Below are positions 25,201 to 35,025 of a stretch of 64,000 nt of DNA, one piece after another. This stretch comes from Glebionis coronaria (Eukaryota; Streptophyta; Magnoliopsida; Asterales; Asteraceae). The position numbers and the translations under genes are program-made. The notes below the pieces were generated by a model. It was not told the DNA's origin. It saw only the letters and a program-made list of their open reading frames with translations, and did no database searches. How positions within the stretch are numbered: the stretch's first letter is position 1; each line of letters opens with the position of its first letter. The stretch lies in the NCBI GenBank assembly GCA_025667525.1, contig CM046879.1:389259039-389323038 (forward strand), in the 5' to 3' direction.

Positions 25201-26625
25201 CTTTTGGACTTTAATACATGAAACGATTTTCAAACGGGATTCACCTCGACTACCATCAATTACTAACGTCCTATTCCTAAGAGGAATCTTAACCTTCTTC
25301 TCTCCACATAAAATAGTAGCATTATTCAACGACAACCAATCCATACCAATAATAATATCGAAACTACCTAATTCTATCATCATCAAATCAATCGGAAAGG
25401 AATGGTTCAAGAGATTTAGAGAGCATCCTTCTAATAGCTTATTAGTTTTCACTAATTTACCATCAGCCAATTCCACCTCGTAACTGGTACTTATCTCAAC
25501 AGGTTCAATATCAATAAGGGCACTAAATTTAGTGGATACAAAGCTCCTATCGGCACCCGAATCGAATAAAGCAACAGCATAATGATTGTTGAGTAAAAAC
25601 GTACAGGTAACGACATTCGGATCCTCTTTCTTCACCTCAATTGTTCCAAGTTGGTAGATACCACCCTGGGGGTTTCTTCCAGGTACAATCGCTTTCAACT
25701 TGGGGCATTCCGATTTCCTATGACCTTCTTCATTACAGTTGAAGCAAATCGTTCCCTTCTTACACCTTTCAACCTTGTGTCCAAGCTTTCCGCAATTTCG
25801 GCACTTCCAGCAGTCGCCAGGATGCCTCTTGTTGCCACACTTAGGACATCTATCATCGTTGCGCGGTGCATTGTTGGTAATAGCATTTGCATTCCCCTTT
25901 CTCTGGTTCTGACGGCGATTGAAATTCTTCCTATTATCACCTCTATCTACACGATCACCGTCTCCCTTTCTTTTCTCACCTACACGGGCTTCATCTTCCT
26001 TATCCTGAATTATCTGTCCAATGAGTTGGTAAGCCATTCGAACAGCATCATCAATGGTAAGTGGTTTCGATGATGTCACGTCCCCCCGGATATTCCTGGT
26101 TAACCCTTTCACATATTGCTCAATTCGGATCTCTTCGGGTTCAATCAATCGAGGACATAGCAAGGCCAACTCATGGAATCGGTTCGTGTAACTGTCAATG
26201 TCCACACCTTTCATTCTCAAATGAATCAACTCTTGTTCTAACCTAATGATCACACTACGAGGACAAAACTCCAAAGTCATCCACTTCTTGATTTCAGCCC
26301 AAGGAGTAGCATTAGCAGCATCAAGACCTATGAAAGCAATTCTCCCGTTCCACCAAGTCAACGCACGACCTTTAAGAGTAGCCATAGCAAAAGTCACCTT
26401 ATCTTCCTCCTTACACTTACTAATCCTAAACACCGATTCAATCTTCTCGATGCACTGGCTTAATCCTACAGCACCTTCAGTTCCATTAAAAGGTAAAGGT
26501 TCACACTTCATGAACGTCACATAAGTACAGCCACCAACTTCAGGTGCATTCGTTCCAAGTCCTCCTACATTTCCTCCAGCATTAGCATTCACATTATTAG
26601 CATTCACATTAGTACCGCCAATTCC
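22282..26625 (-). CDS. gag (C-terminal part) and pol polyprotein of A with chromodomain
   Basis: One uninterrupted frame. Residue numbers count from 26658; the first 11 codons come from the copia LTR and are not part of the gene. A retrotransposon-gag domain (about 50-210) includes the ALTWWN motif. Three Cys/His knuckles lie at about 273-325 and the protease [12 protein letters not shown] at about 363. RT has [15 protein letters not shown] and the FIDD active site near 700. RNase H starts near 840 ([11 protein letters not shown]). Integrase has an HHCC finger near 1036-1080 and D, D, E residues near 1105, 1167 and 1203. A GPY/F-like segment (RYIGPFKI) follows, and a chromodomain fills the last 60 residues (EYTWERED). 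The chromodomain and single ORF place it with Tekay/Del. It makes the element's structural and replication enzymes. It cannot be expressed whole because gag is split. Confidence 0.96.
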   Translation of the reverse strand, partial: GIGGTNVNANNVNANAGGNVGGLGTNAPEVGGCTYVTFMKCEPLPFNGTEGAVGLSQCIEKIESVFRISKCKEEDKVTFAMATLKGRALTWWNGRIAFIGLDAANATPWAEIKKWMTLEFCPRSVIIRLEQELIHLRMKGVDIDSYTNRFHELALLCPRLIEPEEIRIEQYVKGLTRNIRGDVTSSKPLTIDDAVRMAYQLIGQIIQDKEDEARVGEKRKGDGDRVDRGDNRKNFNRRQNQRKGNANAITNNAPRNDDRCPKCGNKRHPGDCWKCRNCGKLGHKVERCKKGTICFNCNEEGHRKSECPKLKAIVPGRNPQGGIYQLGTIEVKKEDPNVVTCTFLLNNHYAVALFDSGADRSFVSTKFSALIDIEPVEISTSYEVELADGKLVKTNKLLEGCSLNLLNHSFPIDLMMIELGSFDIIIGMDWLSLNNATILCGEKKVKIPLRNRTLVIDGSRGESRLKIVSCIKVQKYIRNGCELFLAQVTGNESREKRLEDVPIICEFPEVFPKDLPGLPPIRQVEFRIDLIPGAAPVARAPYRLAPSELKELSEQLKELSDKGFIRPSSSPWGAPVLFVKKKDGSFRMCIDYRELNKLTIKNRYPLPRIDDLFDQLQGSSVYSKIDLRSGYHQLRVREEDIPITAFRTRYGHYEFQVMPFGLTNAPAVFMDLMNRVCKPYLDKFMIVFIDDILIYSKNEDEHREHLRIVLKLLKDERLYAKFSKCDFWLDSVQFLGHVINRDGIHVDPAKVEAIKNWSAPTTPTEVRQFLGLAGYYRRFIKEFSLIAKPLTKLTQKNKPFVWGSDEDGAFQTLKQKLCSAPILSLPEGSEDFVVYCDASLRGYGAILMQREKVIAYASRQLRKNEENYATHDLELGAVVFALRLWRHYLYGTKCTVFTDHKSLQYILDQKELNMRQRRWIELLSDYDCDIKYHPGKANVVADALSRKDREPIRVRSLVLTVHNNLPEQIRNAQIEACKKENFVNEGFRGEGDPLEVRADGVKCLRGRMWIPKFGGLRDLIMLESHKSKYSIHPGSDKMFHDLKKLYWWLNMKADIAMYVLQCLTCARVKAEHQKPSGLLQQPKIPEWKWERITMDFITKLPRTSSGNNSIWVIVDRLTKSAHFIPVKEQFSLEKLTRIYLDNVVCKHRVPVSIISDRDPRFASNFWKSLQRSLGTNLDMSTAYHPQTDGQSERTIQTLEDMLRACVLDFGKNWDKHLSLAEFSYNNSYHSSIKAAPFEALYGRKCRSPVCWSEVGDTQITGPELIRETTEMIVQIKKRLLTARSRQKSYVDVRRKPMEFEVGDRVMLKVSPWKGVIRFGKRRKLNPRYIGPFKILSRVGPVAYKLELPPELHGVHNTFHVSNLKKCLAVSDEKIPLGKVRIDGKLHFIEEPVEVMDREVKQLKQSRTPIVKIRWNSKHGPEYTWEREDEMWKKYPHLFDFNKKRTSK

Positions 26626-26663
26626 ACTACTGTTGGGAATAAATTTAGGCCAGAACACTTGAA

Positions 26664-26771
26664 CGCTGACAAGAACAACTCAGGCGTTGACAAGAGCAAA
26701 GTGAGCGCTGATAGCATAAGCGTTGACAAGTTAAAGTCAAGCGTTGACAGATTGAAGACAAGCACTGATAG
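26664..26771 (+). repeat. Motif cluster 1 (LTR): six CG(C/T)TGA(C/T)A copies
   Basis: Cores start at 26664, 26685, 26706, 26721, 26742 and 26763, so steps are 21, 21, 15, 21 and 21. The last copy has CA instead of CG. Bases between cores are not repeated. The cluster lies about 130-240 bp upstream of the TATA box, an enhancer-like position. The identical cluster is in the 3' LTR (from 38183). Confidence 0.9.
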
Positions 26772-26900
26772 AAGATGTGAGCTACACGTATATTATATTC
26801 TAGAATATTTCTAGTAAGGATAGAGACGACAATGTATTTTCTATGTTTATCTTTACCTAGAATAGTTGATTCGTAGCTTATTGTACAAGACTTCTTGTTC

Positions 26901-26908
26901 TATAAAAG
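26901..26908 (+). promoter_or_regulatory. TATA box of the Sirevirus-like 5' LTR
   Basis: TATAAAAG in the middle of the LTR, repeated at 38420 in the 3' LTR. It is the only good TATA match in the LTR, so it probably sets the start of the genomic RNA. Confidence 0.75.
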
Positions 26909-27157
26909 AAGATCTTTTAGGTTAATGTTTAATATAAGTTTTCATAAGTTTTCGATTGTTAAACCCTTTCATTGTAACCAAGTACGATTATTCTAATACA
27001 AGTGAAAGTTTGTTTAACATCATTGTGTTTTAGATCAAGTGTTAATTCCGCATAACACTTTGTTACTTTATTCATAAGCAAAGGTTTCTCTACGTGTAGT
27101 ACTTGATCTAATCTCGTATACACAAAGCTTAATCGATCTAAGTTTGGGATCAACAAG

Positions 27158-27170
27158 TGGTATCAGAGCC
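27158..27170 (+). promoter_or_regulatory. Primer-binding site of the Sirevirus-like element
   Basis: TGGTATCAGAGCC, two bases after the LTR, complementary to the 3' end of initiator tRNA-Met. Confidence 0.9.
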
Positions 27171-27260
27171 AGGTTGAGAAACTTTTGATCTTTAAGTAAC
27201 GCAAGAACCCTAAAACACCAAACCCTAAAAACCCTAAATTCTCAAAACCCTAAAAACATC

Positions 27261-30155
27261 ATGTCTGGCACAGATCAACCTGCTTCTTTGCTACAAAACA
27301 ACTTCTCAAACCCTAGTATCAAAATTCCCATGTTTGATGCCAGGAACTTTGAACTTTGGAAGTCCAATTTTGAGCAATACATAGCTATTCATGACTACAC
27401 TCTTTGGGAGATTATCGAATATGGGAACATATTCGATAAAGCAGCAAAGATTACTGCTGCAATTGCCACAAGGACAGCTGTTCCTAATTGTCCTGAAGCT
27501 GATAAGGTGGAAAAGCCTGGAGATGGAAGAGCTGTAGCTGTTGAAGATATAGCCAAGAAGAGGGTGGACATGAAAATCTTGAACATCTTGAAACATGCCC
27601 TAGGTCATGAGAATCAGCACAAGTACAAACGCTTTGAGTCTGCAAAAGAGCTTTGGGAAGCTCTTGAAGTAGCACATGGTGGCAATGCTGACACAAAAGA
27701 AGAAAAGAAGAAGCAACTCTTGCATGAGTATGCTGTCTTTAAAGCTCAACCCAATGAAAATCTCAGCAGTGTGAGAAGTAGACTTCTTGACATCACAAGT
27801 CAACTTTCCTTCATGGGAACACAGATTGATGACCCTGAATTGAATGCTACTTTTCTCAAAAGCCTTGGTGATGTATGGAAGATTGAGACAAGATCCATTC
27901 TTGTCAATAATACCCACAAGACTTCCAGGTTTGATGACATCTTCAACAAACTAAGACTGTTGGAGAATGAATGGCAATTGGATAGTGATAATAAATCTTC
28001 CAGCAGCAACATGGCCTTCTTGTCACAAAGTGAAGGTCAATTTGATTCCATGAACTTCTATGGACATTCAGCCCCTGGATCTCAATGTGTCAACGCTGGA
28101 TCTCAGTCTGTCAGCGCTGGATCATATCCTGTCAACGCTTTGTACTCAAGCGCTGACACACACAATCATGGCGCTGATAGAATTAAACCTGCTGGTTTTG
28201 ATCTAGATACTGTGTGTGCATTCATTGCTTCTTTGCCCAGTGATTCAAGGATTACATATGAAGATCTTGAGCAGATAAGTGATGAACAATTGGAAGAAAT
28301 GGACATCAAGTGGACTATGGCTCTTGTAAGTTTAAGAGCAAACAGGTTCAATAAAAGGTTCAAGAAGAAGATGACCTTTAATGCTAAGGATGTTGCTGGA
28401 TTTGACAAGTCCAAGGTTGAGTGCTACAACTGTCATAGGATGGGGCACTTTATGAGGGAATGTAGATCTCCAAGAAGATCTGATGCTGGGAAGCCCTCAA
28501 GCCAAATGATTAAGAGCCCAGATCCCAAGGCCATGGTTGCTGTTCAACAAATTGATGGTGTTGGAGAATGGGATTGGAGCTGGATGGATAAGAATGAGGA
28601 AGAGGACAGAGCTTTGGTTGCTGAAGTTAAAGAAGAGCATGTTGAATATGCTCTCATGGCACACTCCTCCTCTTCATTAGATAATGAGGTATATGATGAT
28701 GCTTTCTGTTCTAAGGGTTGTCGTTTAAATACTGAAAAATTAAAACAAGAGATAGTAAAATTATTAGATGAGGCAAGTACTGAAAGATGCAAAGTATCTA
28801 ATTATCAAATTGCTCTTACCCAAACAGAAAAGACAGTAGCTGAGTATAAGAAAATGGAGTTTGATTTAAAGGATCAAATAAATATCTTAAAACATGAGTT
28901 ACATCAGAGTAAAGATGTTCAAGATATAGTAAATAGGGTTAATCTTGATTTGATAGCTCAGTTAGAGGAGGCTAACAAAAATAAAGATAATGTGAGTCTT
29001 AAAATCCAGAGATTTGATAAGGCCACACAATCCCTAGGAGAGTGTGTTAGTAAACAAATAGACTCTAAGGATATGAGTGGGATTGGGATGAATAATTATA
29101 TTGGTGTTCCACCACCAGCTGGGGATTTCTATGGTGTCCAATCAAAGGACTTATCTTGGACTGGCTTGCCAGAATGCCAAGAGGAGGAATTCATTCCTCC
29201 ACCTAGAGTGACTTCCCCAGTTGAGGAATACAAGCAAAAACTGACTGACCTAGATGAGTGGAAGAAAGCTAACCACACCTTGTTTGTTAAGGGAGGGTTG
29301 TTGTGTGAAAGTCCAAATGAGCCCACACCAAACATGATACCAATTGTGGAGTCCTATGATCCTAAACCTATTAAGATCACACACCCTACCACTGGTAAAG
29401 CTGTTGACCTTGGCCCACAAACTGTTAGAAAACCTAGTGTTAAGTATGCTGAGATGTATAGAAATACTAGGTCACCAAAAAGCCAAGTTAGTAATCATGG
29501 AACATGCTTCTTTGCTTCTAGACCTAAGACTATGTCTAGAAAAGCTTGTTACACATGTGGTAGCTTCTCACATTTGGCATACAAATGTGTCAACGCTTCC
29601 AATGTCAACGCTGATAGGAACCATTTCAGCGCTGACAAAAGTCAACATAGGTCAAACACTGTCAGACCCAATACCTTTGTGAACAAAAGTTCACAAGTTG
29701 TTAGACCAGCCCCATTCTTTTCTAGAGGGTCTAACACACAAGGCCTAAGACCTTTTCAAAAGTCAAACACTTGGTCAAATAGGCAATGGGTTCCTGTAGC
29801 AAACCCTAGGTTCAACGCTGATAAGAGCAATCGGGGCGCTGACAAGAGAAATTTCAGCGCTGACAGACTCACTCCCAAACCTAGGTATTTGCAACCACAG
29901 GGAAATAGGTCTAAAGCTTCTACTAGCTTAACATGGAGACCAAAACAAGACCAAAACCCTAATTCTACTGGTATTTCTATGACATGCAACAGGTTTCATT
30001 ATATTTCAAAGGCATTGTCAACACCAATTGGGGTTAACTGGGAATTTCATTCAAACAGGGATGAAAATGGGGTTGTTATGAGAACCAAGTCTGTTCTTGT
30101 TGAACAACCAAATGAATCCAAGTCTTCCAAGGCTTGGGTTCCCAAAGAAAACTAA
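27261..30155 (+). CDS. gag of the Sirevirus-like element
   Basis: The first ATG after the primer site opens a 964-codon frame. Residues about 15-240 follow the copia gag (UBN2-type) pattern (FDARNFELWKSNFEQYI, then KELWEALEVAHGG). A CCHC knuckle (CYNCHRMGHFMREC) is near 388-401 and a second (CYTCGSFSHLAYKC) near 763-776. Between them lies a charged, probably coiled-coil region of about 300 residues. Such a long gag with two knuckles fits Sirevirus-type elements. Three motif clusters lie inside it and encode (N/S/G)AD(K/R/T)-like steps. The frame ends at 30153-30155, in a different frame from pol. Gag would form the particle and bind RNA through the knuckles. Confidence 0.93.
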   Translation: MSGTDQPASLLQNNFSNPSIKIPMFDARNFELWKSNFEQYIAIHDYTLWEIIEYGNIFDKAAKITAAIATRTAVPNCPEADKVEKPGDGRAVAVEDIAKKRVDMKILNILKHALGHENQHKYKRFESAKELWEALEVAHGGNADTKEEKKKQLLHEYAVFKAQPNENLSSVRSRLLDITSQLSFMGTQIDDPELNATFLKSLGDVWKIETRSILVNNTHKTSRFDDIFNKLRLLENEWQLDSDNKSSSSNMAFLSQSEGQFDSMNFYGHSAPGSQCVNAGSQSVSAGSYPVNALYSSADTHNHGADRIKPAGFDLDTVCAFIASLPSDSRITYEDLEQISDEQLEEMDIKWTMALVSLRANRFNKRFKKKMTFNAKDVAGFDKSKVECYNCHRMGHFMRECRSPRRSDAGKPSSQMIKSPDPKAMVAVQQIDGVGEWDWSWMDKNEEEDRALVAEVKEEHVEYALMAHSSSSLDNEVYDDAFCSKGCRLNTEKLKQEIVKLLDEASTERCKVSNYQIALTQTEKTVAEYKKMEFDLKDQINILKHELHQSKDVQDIVNRVNLDLIAQLEEANKNKDNVSLKIQRFDKATQSLGECVSKQIDSKDMSGIGMNNYIGVPPPAGDFYGVQSKDLSWTGLPECQEEEFIPPPRVTSPVEEYKQKLTDLDEWKKANHTLFVKGGLLCESPNEPTPNMIPIVESYDPKPIKITHPTTGKAVDLGPQTVRKPSVKYAEMYRNTRSPKSQVSNHGTCFFASRPKTMSRKACYTCGSFSHLAYKCVNASNVNADRNHFSADKSQHRSNTVRPNTFVNKSSQVVRPAPFFSRGSNTQGLRPFQKSNTWSNRQWVPVANPRFNADKSNRGADKRNFSADRLTPKPRYLQPQGNRSKASTSLTWRPKQDQNPNSTGISMTCNRFHYISKALSTPIGVNWEFHSNRDENGVVMRTKSVLVEQPNESKSSKAWVPKEN
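28094..28180 (+). repeat. Motif cluster 2 (in gag): five copies
   Basis: Cores start at 28094, 28115, 28136, 28151 and 28172, steps 21, 21, 15 and 21. This is the same step order as in the LTR, although the bases between differ. The first three copies keep only CGCT(G/T). The encoded steps are NAG, SAG, NAL, SAD and GAD. Confidence 0.8.
29594..29640 (+). repeat. Motif cluster 3 (in gag): three copies
   Basis: Cores start at 29594 (CGCTT, weak), 29609 and 29630, steps 15 and 21. They lie directly after the second zinc knuckle and encode NAS, NADR and SADK. Confidence 0.75.
29816..29866 (+). repeat. Motif cluster 4 (in gag): three copies
   Basis: Cores start at 29816, 29837 and 29858, exactly 21 bases apart. 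They encode NADK, GADK and SADR. Confidence 0.85.
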
Positions 30156-32284
30156 TGTGTTTTCTTTATGTGCAGGGCATTCAGAAGAAGATCAATGATT
30201 ATGGATACTGGGTTAGTGGATGCTCAAGGCACATGACAGGAAAGGAAGACTATCTGACCAATTTCTCTCCGATTCAAGATGGTGATAAGGTATACTTTGG
30301 AGGGGGCTACGACACCATCACTGGCAAAGGAACCCTTGTCACCAACAATCTACGGTTTGAGAATGTCTTCTTGGTAAAAGAACTGGATTATAATTTGTTT
30401 AGTGTATCACAAGTGTGTGATAACAAAAATAAGGTTCTTTTCACAGATACTGAGTGCTTGGTGTTAAGCAAAGATTATAAGCTCCCTGAGGAGAAATACA
30501 TAGATTTTAGAACACCAAGGCATAAAGACATATATAATGTGAATCTTAATGGAATTAAGATAAACAATAAAATGTCATGTCTGTATGCTAAAGCCTCAGT
30601 AGATAATAGTAATCTTTGGCACAGGAGATTAGGGCACATAAACTTTAAAAATATTAATAGACTTGTGAGGCTTGGTTTAGTTGATGGATTGCCTGAAAAG
30701 GCTTTCCACAATGACCACTCTTGTGTTGCATGTCTTAAGGGCAAGCAGCACAAGGTCTCATTCAGGTCTAAACAGGTGCACTCTAGTTCTAAACCACTTC
30801 ACTTATTGCATATGGATCTCTTTGGTCCAACTAATATAGAAAGTTTGAAGGGTAAATCATATTGTTTTGTTATCACTGATGATTACTCCAGGTTTACATG
30901 GACTTTCTTTTTAGCCAAGAAAAGTGAAACTGCCCAAAGTCTGATTAATTTCATTACCCAGATAGAGAAGAAGAATGGTAATGAGGTCAAAATTATTAGA
31001 AGTGACAATGGGGGTGAGTTTAGAAATCAGTTGCTAGATGATTTTTGTGCCAAGAAAGGGATTACTAGGCAGTTTAGCATAGCTAGAACCCCACAGCAAA
31101 ATGGGGTTGCTGAAAGGAAGAATAGGACCCTTATTGAAGCAGCCAGAACCATGTTGGCTGATGCCCACTTTCCTATAGCCTTTTGGGCTGAAGCTGTTAA
31201 CACAGCTTGTTATGTTCAAAATAGGGCATTGGTCAACAAAATACATAATAAGACACCTTATGAATTACTTTGGGGAAGGAAGCCCAATATTGGCTTTCTC
31301 AAGCCTTTTGGATGTCATGTAGTTGTTTTAGAAACTAGTGAGGCCCTAGGTAAATTTGATTCAAAAGGTGATGAAGGCTACTTCATGGGTTATTCAGTGC
31401 AGAGTAAAGGATATAGGGTTTACATTAAAAGGGAAAAACGTATACTTGAAAAAGTACATGTTAGGTTTTTAGAGAGTAAACCTAGTGATCCTGAGAGTGG
31501 TCCAAATTGGTTGTTTGACTTAGAACCTTTATCTAGAGCTTTAAATTATATGCCTGTTACTGATCCAGACATTGTGAAGGTAACTTCAAGTGTTTTGGAA
31601 AAGAGAATTGGTAATGTTTCAGGTATACAGGTTGCTAAGGAGGATGGACCACCAGCAGTTAAATCATCTCCCACACAAGAATTTGTTACACTTCCTATAT
31701 GGACAGATGAGTATTATGCTGCTGCTACTGCTGCTAGGAAAGATAATGGTGGTGTTCAAGTACCACCAAATACAAACATGCATACTTCTTCAGGCGCTGA
31801 CAAAGGGAAATCAAGCGCTGACAAAAGCAATTCAGACGCTGATGGATCAGACGCTGACACAAGCAGTTCAAGCGTTGTTAGCCCAAACGCTGACAAGCAA
31901 GGTTCAGAGTTTGATGACACCTTTGCACATCTTTTCTCTTCCCATTTTGAACAGGGTGGACCTTCTAATGTCCATGAAGAGATTTCTGCTGATCAAGAAG
32001 AATCTGAAGAAGATATTGGCAACATGGAGCGTGAAGTTGAGGACACTAGACTTTTTGAAGGAGGAGTTCTCACTTCCACAGCAAAGGATCACCCCACATC
32101 TCAGATCATTGGTGATGTTATGGCTCCAGTTCAGACAAGAAGATCCCATCAAGGTCTTGGTGGATTTATTGCCAATATACACAAGAAGGTTGATACCCCT
32201 CTTGTACAAGCATGTTTGTTTGCCTGTTTTCTGTCACAGGAGGAACCCAAGAAAATTTTTGATGCTCTCAAAGAACCAAGTTAG
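30134..32284 (+). pseudogene. Protease-integrase part of the Sirevirus-like pol, broken
   Basis: The open frame overlaps the end of gag by 22 bases in another frame; its first ATG is not a convincing start. The protease region keeps SGCSRHMTG, but the catalytic Asp that should precede SG is missing (the frame reads W-V-S-G). Integrase is well kept: the HHCC finger (H-RRLGHINF to CVACLKGK, residues about 163-201) and the D, D, E residues in MDLFGP, RSDNGGEF and GVAERKN (about 226, 290 and 327). A Ser/Asp-rich linker with motif cluster 5 follows. The frame ends in TAG at 32282-32284, where relatives have a Trp codon (EPS-W-VEAM), so it is probably a TGG to TAG change. Integrase inserts the DNA copy; here the polyprotein would stop before RT. 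Confidence 0.88.
31795..31897 (+). repeat. Motif cluster 5 (integrase-RT linker): six copies
   Basis: Cores start at 31795, 31816, 31837, 31852, 31873 and 31888, steps 21, 21, 15, 21 and 15. The first four steps repeat the order of clusters 1 and 2. They encode GADK, SADK, DADG, DADT, a V variant, and NADK. Confidence 0.9.
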
Positions 32285-33772
32285 GTGGAAGCAATGCAGG
32301 ATGAGCTTCACCAATTTGCTATACAGGATGTTTGGGAGCTGGTTGATTGTCCTAGATATGTGAGACCAATTGGGACAAGATGGGTTCTAAGGAACAAGAA
32401 AGATGAAAGAGGCATTGTGGTCAGAAACAAGGCACGTTTGGTAGCTCAGGGATATACACAAGAGGAAGGCATAGATTATGAAGAAGTGTTTGCACCAGTT
32501 GCAAGAATTGAAGCTATAAGAATTTTTCTAGCTTATGCCTCTTGTATGAATTTTACTGTTTACCAAATGGATGTAAAGAGTGCTTTCCTCTATGGGACAA
32601 TTGTTGAGGAGGTATACGTTATGCAACCTCCTGGTTTTGAAGATCCTGAAAATCCAGACAAGGTTTATAGAGTGAAGAAAGCAATGTATGGACTTCATCA
32701 AGCCCCAAGAGCATGGTATGGTACATTGTCCACCTACTTGGTGGAAAATGGTTTCAAGAGGGGCACCATAGATCAGACATTGTTTACAAAGAAGAAAGGA
32801 AAACATGTGTTGCTTGTGCAGGTCTATGTTGATGACATCATTTTTGGGTCTACTGATCCAAAAATGAGTGAGGAATTTTCCAAGCTCATGACAGATAAAT
32901 TCAAGATGAGTGCAATGGGTGAGATGAACTTCTTTCTAGGTTTACAAGTTCAGCAGAAAGAAGATGGTATATTCATCTCCCAAGACAAGTATGTAGCTGA
33001 AATCTTGAAGAAATATGGTTTTTCTCCACATGAAAAGGAGGCTTCCACTCCTATGGATAGACAACACCCTTGGGGAAAAATTGGAGCTGGAAAGGATGTG
33101 GATGTTAGGCACTATAGATCAATGATTGGATCATTGATGTATCTTACAGCCTCAAGACCTGACATCATGTTTGCTGTGTGTGCATGTGCACGCCATCAAG
33201 TGACTCCCAAAGAATGTCACCTTTTTGCTGTGAAGAGGATTTTTAGGTACCTAAGGTGTTATCCAGATCTTGGATTATGGTACCCAAAGGATTCTCCATT
33301 GGATCTTATTGCATATTCAGACAGTGACTATGGTGGTGACAAGTTTGATAGGAAATCCACAACTGGTGGATGCCAATTTCTTGGGAGCAGATTAATATCT
33401 TGGCAATGCAAGAAACAAACAGTGGTGGCAAACTCTACAACTGAAGAAGAATATGTTGCTGCAGCTGCTTGTTGTGGACAAGTCTTATGGATTCAGAACC
33501 AGCTGTTGGATTATGGGTATAATTTTATGCATACCAAGATTTTTGTAGACAATAACAGTACTTTATGCATTATTAAAAATCCTGTACATCATTCTAAAAC
33601 CAAACACATAGAAATAAGACATCATTTTATAAGAGATTGCTTTGAGAAAGGTTTAATACAACCAGATAGGGTAGACACAGAAGATAATGTGGCTGATTTA
33701 TTAACTAAACCTTTTGATGCTGGAAGATTTCAATATTTGGTAACAAATATTGGAATGGTTAATCTCACTTAG
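32285..33772 (+). CDS. Reverse transcriptase-RNase H part of the Sirevirus-like pol
   Basis: Same frame as the preceding piece, open from directly after the TAG to 33772. RT shows the copia signatures [43 protein letters not shown] and the YVDD active site near codon 180. RNase H follows, with [17 protein letters not shown] and VDNNS at the catalytic positions and the usual [13 protein letters not shown] end. All RT catalytic residues are visible. Translation needs read-through of the upstream TAG or supply of pol in trans. Confidence 0.93.
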   Translation: MEAMQDELHQFAIQDVWELVDCPRYVRPIGTRWVLRNKKDERGIVVRNKARLVAQGYTQEEGIDYEEVFAPVARIEAIRIFLAYASCMNFTVYQMDVKSAFLYGTIVEEVYVMQPPGFEDPENPDKVYRVKKAMYGLHQAPRAWYGTLSTYLVENGFKRGTIDQTLFTKKKGKHVLLVQVYVDDIIFGSTDPKMSEEFSKLMTDKFKMSAMGEMNFFLGLQVQQKEDGIFISQDKYVAEILKKYGFSPHEKEASTPMDRQHPWGKIGAGKDVDVRHYRSMIGSLMYLTASRPDIMFAVCACARHQVTPKECHLFAVKRIFRYLRCYPDLGLWYPKDSPLDLIAYSDSDYGGDKFDRKSTTGGCQFLGSRLISWQCKKQTVVANSTTEEEYVAAAACCGQVLWIQNQLLDYGYNFMHTKIFVDNNSTLCIIKNPVHHSKTKHIEIRHHFIRDCFEKGLIQPDRVDTEDNVADLLTKPFDAGRFQYLVTNIGMVNLT

Positions 33773-33868
33773 TATGTGTTTTTGGAATCTTTTTGTAAAA
33801 GTATGTACAGGATAATGCATTGTTATTGGTCTTTGTGATGATTTAGATTTTCCACATTCTTTTTCTAA

Positions 33869-33987
33869 CACTGACAAAGGTAAATGTAACGCTGTCAAGT
33901 GTTATTTTGCCGTTGTTGGAGATATTATTGTCTAACGCTGACAAGAGTTCCTTCAACGCTGACAAGTGTTGTCGGGACGCTGTCAGC
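33869..33987 (+). repeat. Motif cluster 6 (after pol): six copies
   Basis: Cores start at 33869, 33890, 33911, 33936, 33957 and 33978, steps 21, 21, 25, 21 and 21. The region is non-coding, and only here and in cluster 7 does a step that is not a multiple of three occur. Variants include CACTGAC, CGCTGTC and CGTTGTT. Confidence 0.85.
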
Positions 33988-34187
33988 AACAAATGTTAGT
34001 TTTGTGGTTTTCATCTAAATGTGCAGGTAGGTGGTGGCTTTATGCCATTGGATACAGAGTTGCTTATGGATCTTTGAAGAGCTATTTGGACATGTTTTGT
34101 TTATGGATGATGGTTGGAATATTTATATTCCTATCTTGACATAAATTTTTAATGTTCATATATATTTTGAGAACTCATGTATCATAG

Positions 34188-34199
34188 TTTAAGGGGAGG
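34188..34199 (+). promoter_or_regulatory. Internal polypurine-like tract 1
   Basis: tttaaggggagg, close to the tract before the 3' LTR (ttaggggaggat, 38138). Repeated polypurine tracts are a reported Sirevirus trait. This one could start extra plus-strand synthesis. Confidence 0.55.
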
Positions 34200-34629
34200 T
34201 TTAAGGAACCTTTAGGACTCTTGGGTATTCTTAGAATACTCTTATCACAATTCTAGATTGTGTCCACAGGTGAGTATGGGTTAGTTTTACTAAACCATGA
34301 GGCACTGTAGCATGCATAGTATATCAACTTTGCATGCTGCCAAGACATTTTTGGCCTAGAATTGGTTGTGGTCTGTTGGGAGACTTGGGAATCCTTTTGA
34401 TATGGGTTTTACCTGGGAGTAACAAGGATTTTATAAGGTAACTTGGTTGTTAAGAATTTTGGTTAGCAAGGGACACTAGAGGACTGTTATGTCTATCTTG
34501 CTTATGCAAGTGTGCATAACTGGACAGTGCTTGCCGCCCTATGATAATTATCAGCTTTTGGTTATCTTCTCTAGGATAAATTACTTGTTAAGGTCATTTT
34601 TCACTTTTTAAAACAATTTTATTTTTGGA

Positions 34630-34749
34630 CGCTGACAAGATTTTTCCAGGCGTTGTTGTGACCAAAATGGACGCTGACATGGCTTTAGGCGAACGTTGAC
34701 AAGATTATAGCCGTTGGGCGTTGATGGGTTATATTTGACCGTTGACAAA
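34630..34749 (+). repeat. Motif cluster 7 (leader of env-like ORF): six or seven copies
   Basis: Cores start at 34630, 34651, 34672, 34694, 34719 and 34740 (a partial copy at 34712), steps 21, 21, 22, 25 and 21. The region is non-coding. The strongest copies read CGCTGACAAG and CGTTGACAAG. Confidence 0.85.
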
Positions 34750-35025
34750 CAATGGGACCTACCCAGTTGTTACTTTTTGACATATTTTCAAGCCGTAATT
34801 TTAGGAGTTGTTACTTTCATTAAATGCATGAGATAACTTATAAACTTTTTCAATATTTTCATGATTGATTTTTGAAAATCTTTGCCTATTTTTGGGCCAA
34901 TCACGTGCATTCATCCACTCCTATAAATTTGGCTCCTATTTTAAACAGGGTATCTATAATTCTTGTCTAACACTTTTCTCTTATCAACCTTCATCTTTTA
35001 TACTTCAAATAAACAGCTTTCATCA

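Larger units (their letters stand above)
26631..27155 (+). repeat. 5' LTR of the Sirevirus-like element
   Basis: A 525-bp LTR with perfect 5-bp inverted ends (TGTTG/CAACA). It has six motif copies near its start, a TATA box at 26901, and an antisense 65-codon frame also present in the other copy. I found no mismatch to 38150-38674. Confidence 0.97.
33773..35025 (+). other. Spacer between pol and the env-like ORF
   Basis: No gene of note. It holds motif clusters 6 and 7 and an internal polypurine-like tract (34188-34199). It is the leader any subgenomic or spliced mRNA of the third ORF would use. I could not pick a splice acceptor with confidence. Confidence 0.7.

Noticed and set aside
26638..26658. 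Apparent N-terminus (MFWPKF) of A's gag-pol frame
   Set aside because: These codons are copia LTR sequence; the true gag start is at 38833.
26959..27156. 65-codon minus-strand frame in the copia LTR
   Set aside because: It lies in the R/U5 part of the LTR, antisense, and is explained by LTR sequence alone.
30134..30180. Possible 3' splice site (ttctttatgtgcag) at the gag-pol boundary
   Set aside because: No matching donor or reason for an intron here; frame lesions explain the frame change better.
34963..35025. Upstream ATG of the env-like ORF
   Set aside because: The 21 extra residues look like translated leader, and the ATG at 35026 has a better context and fits relatives.
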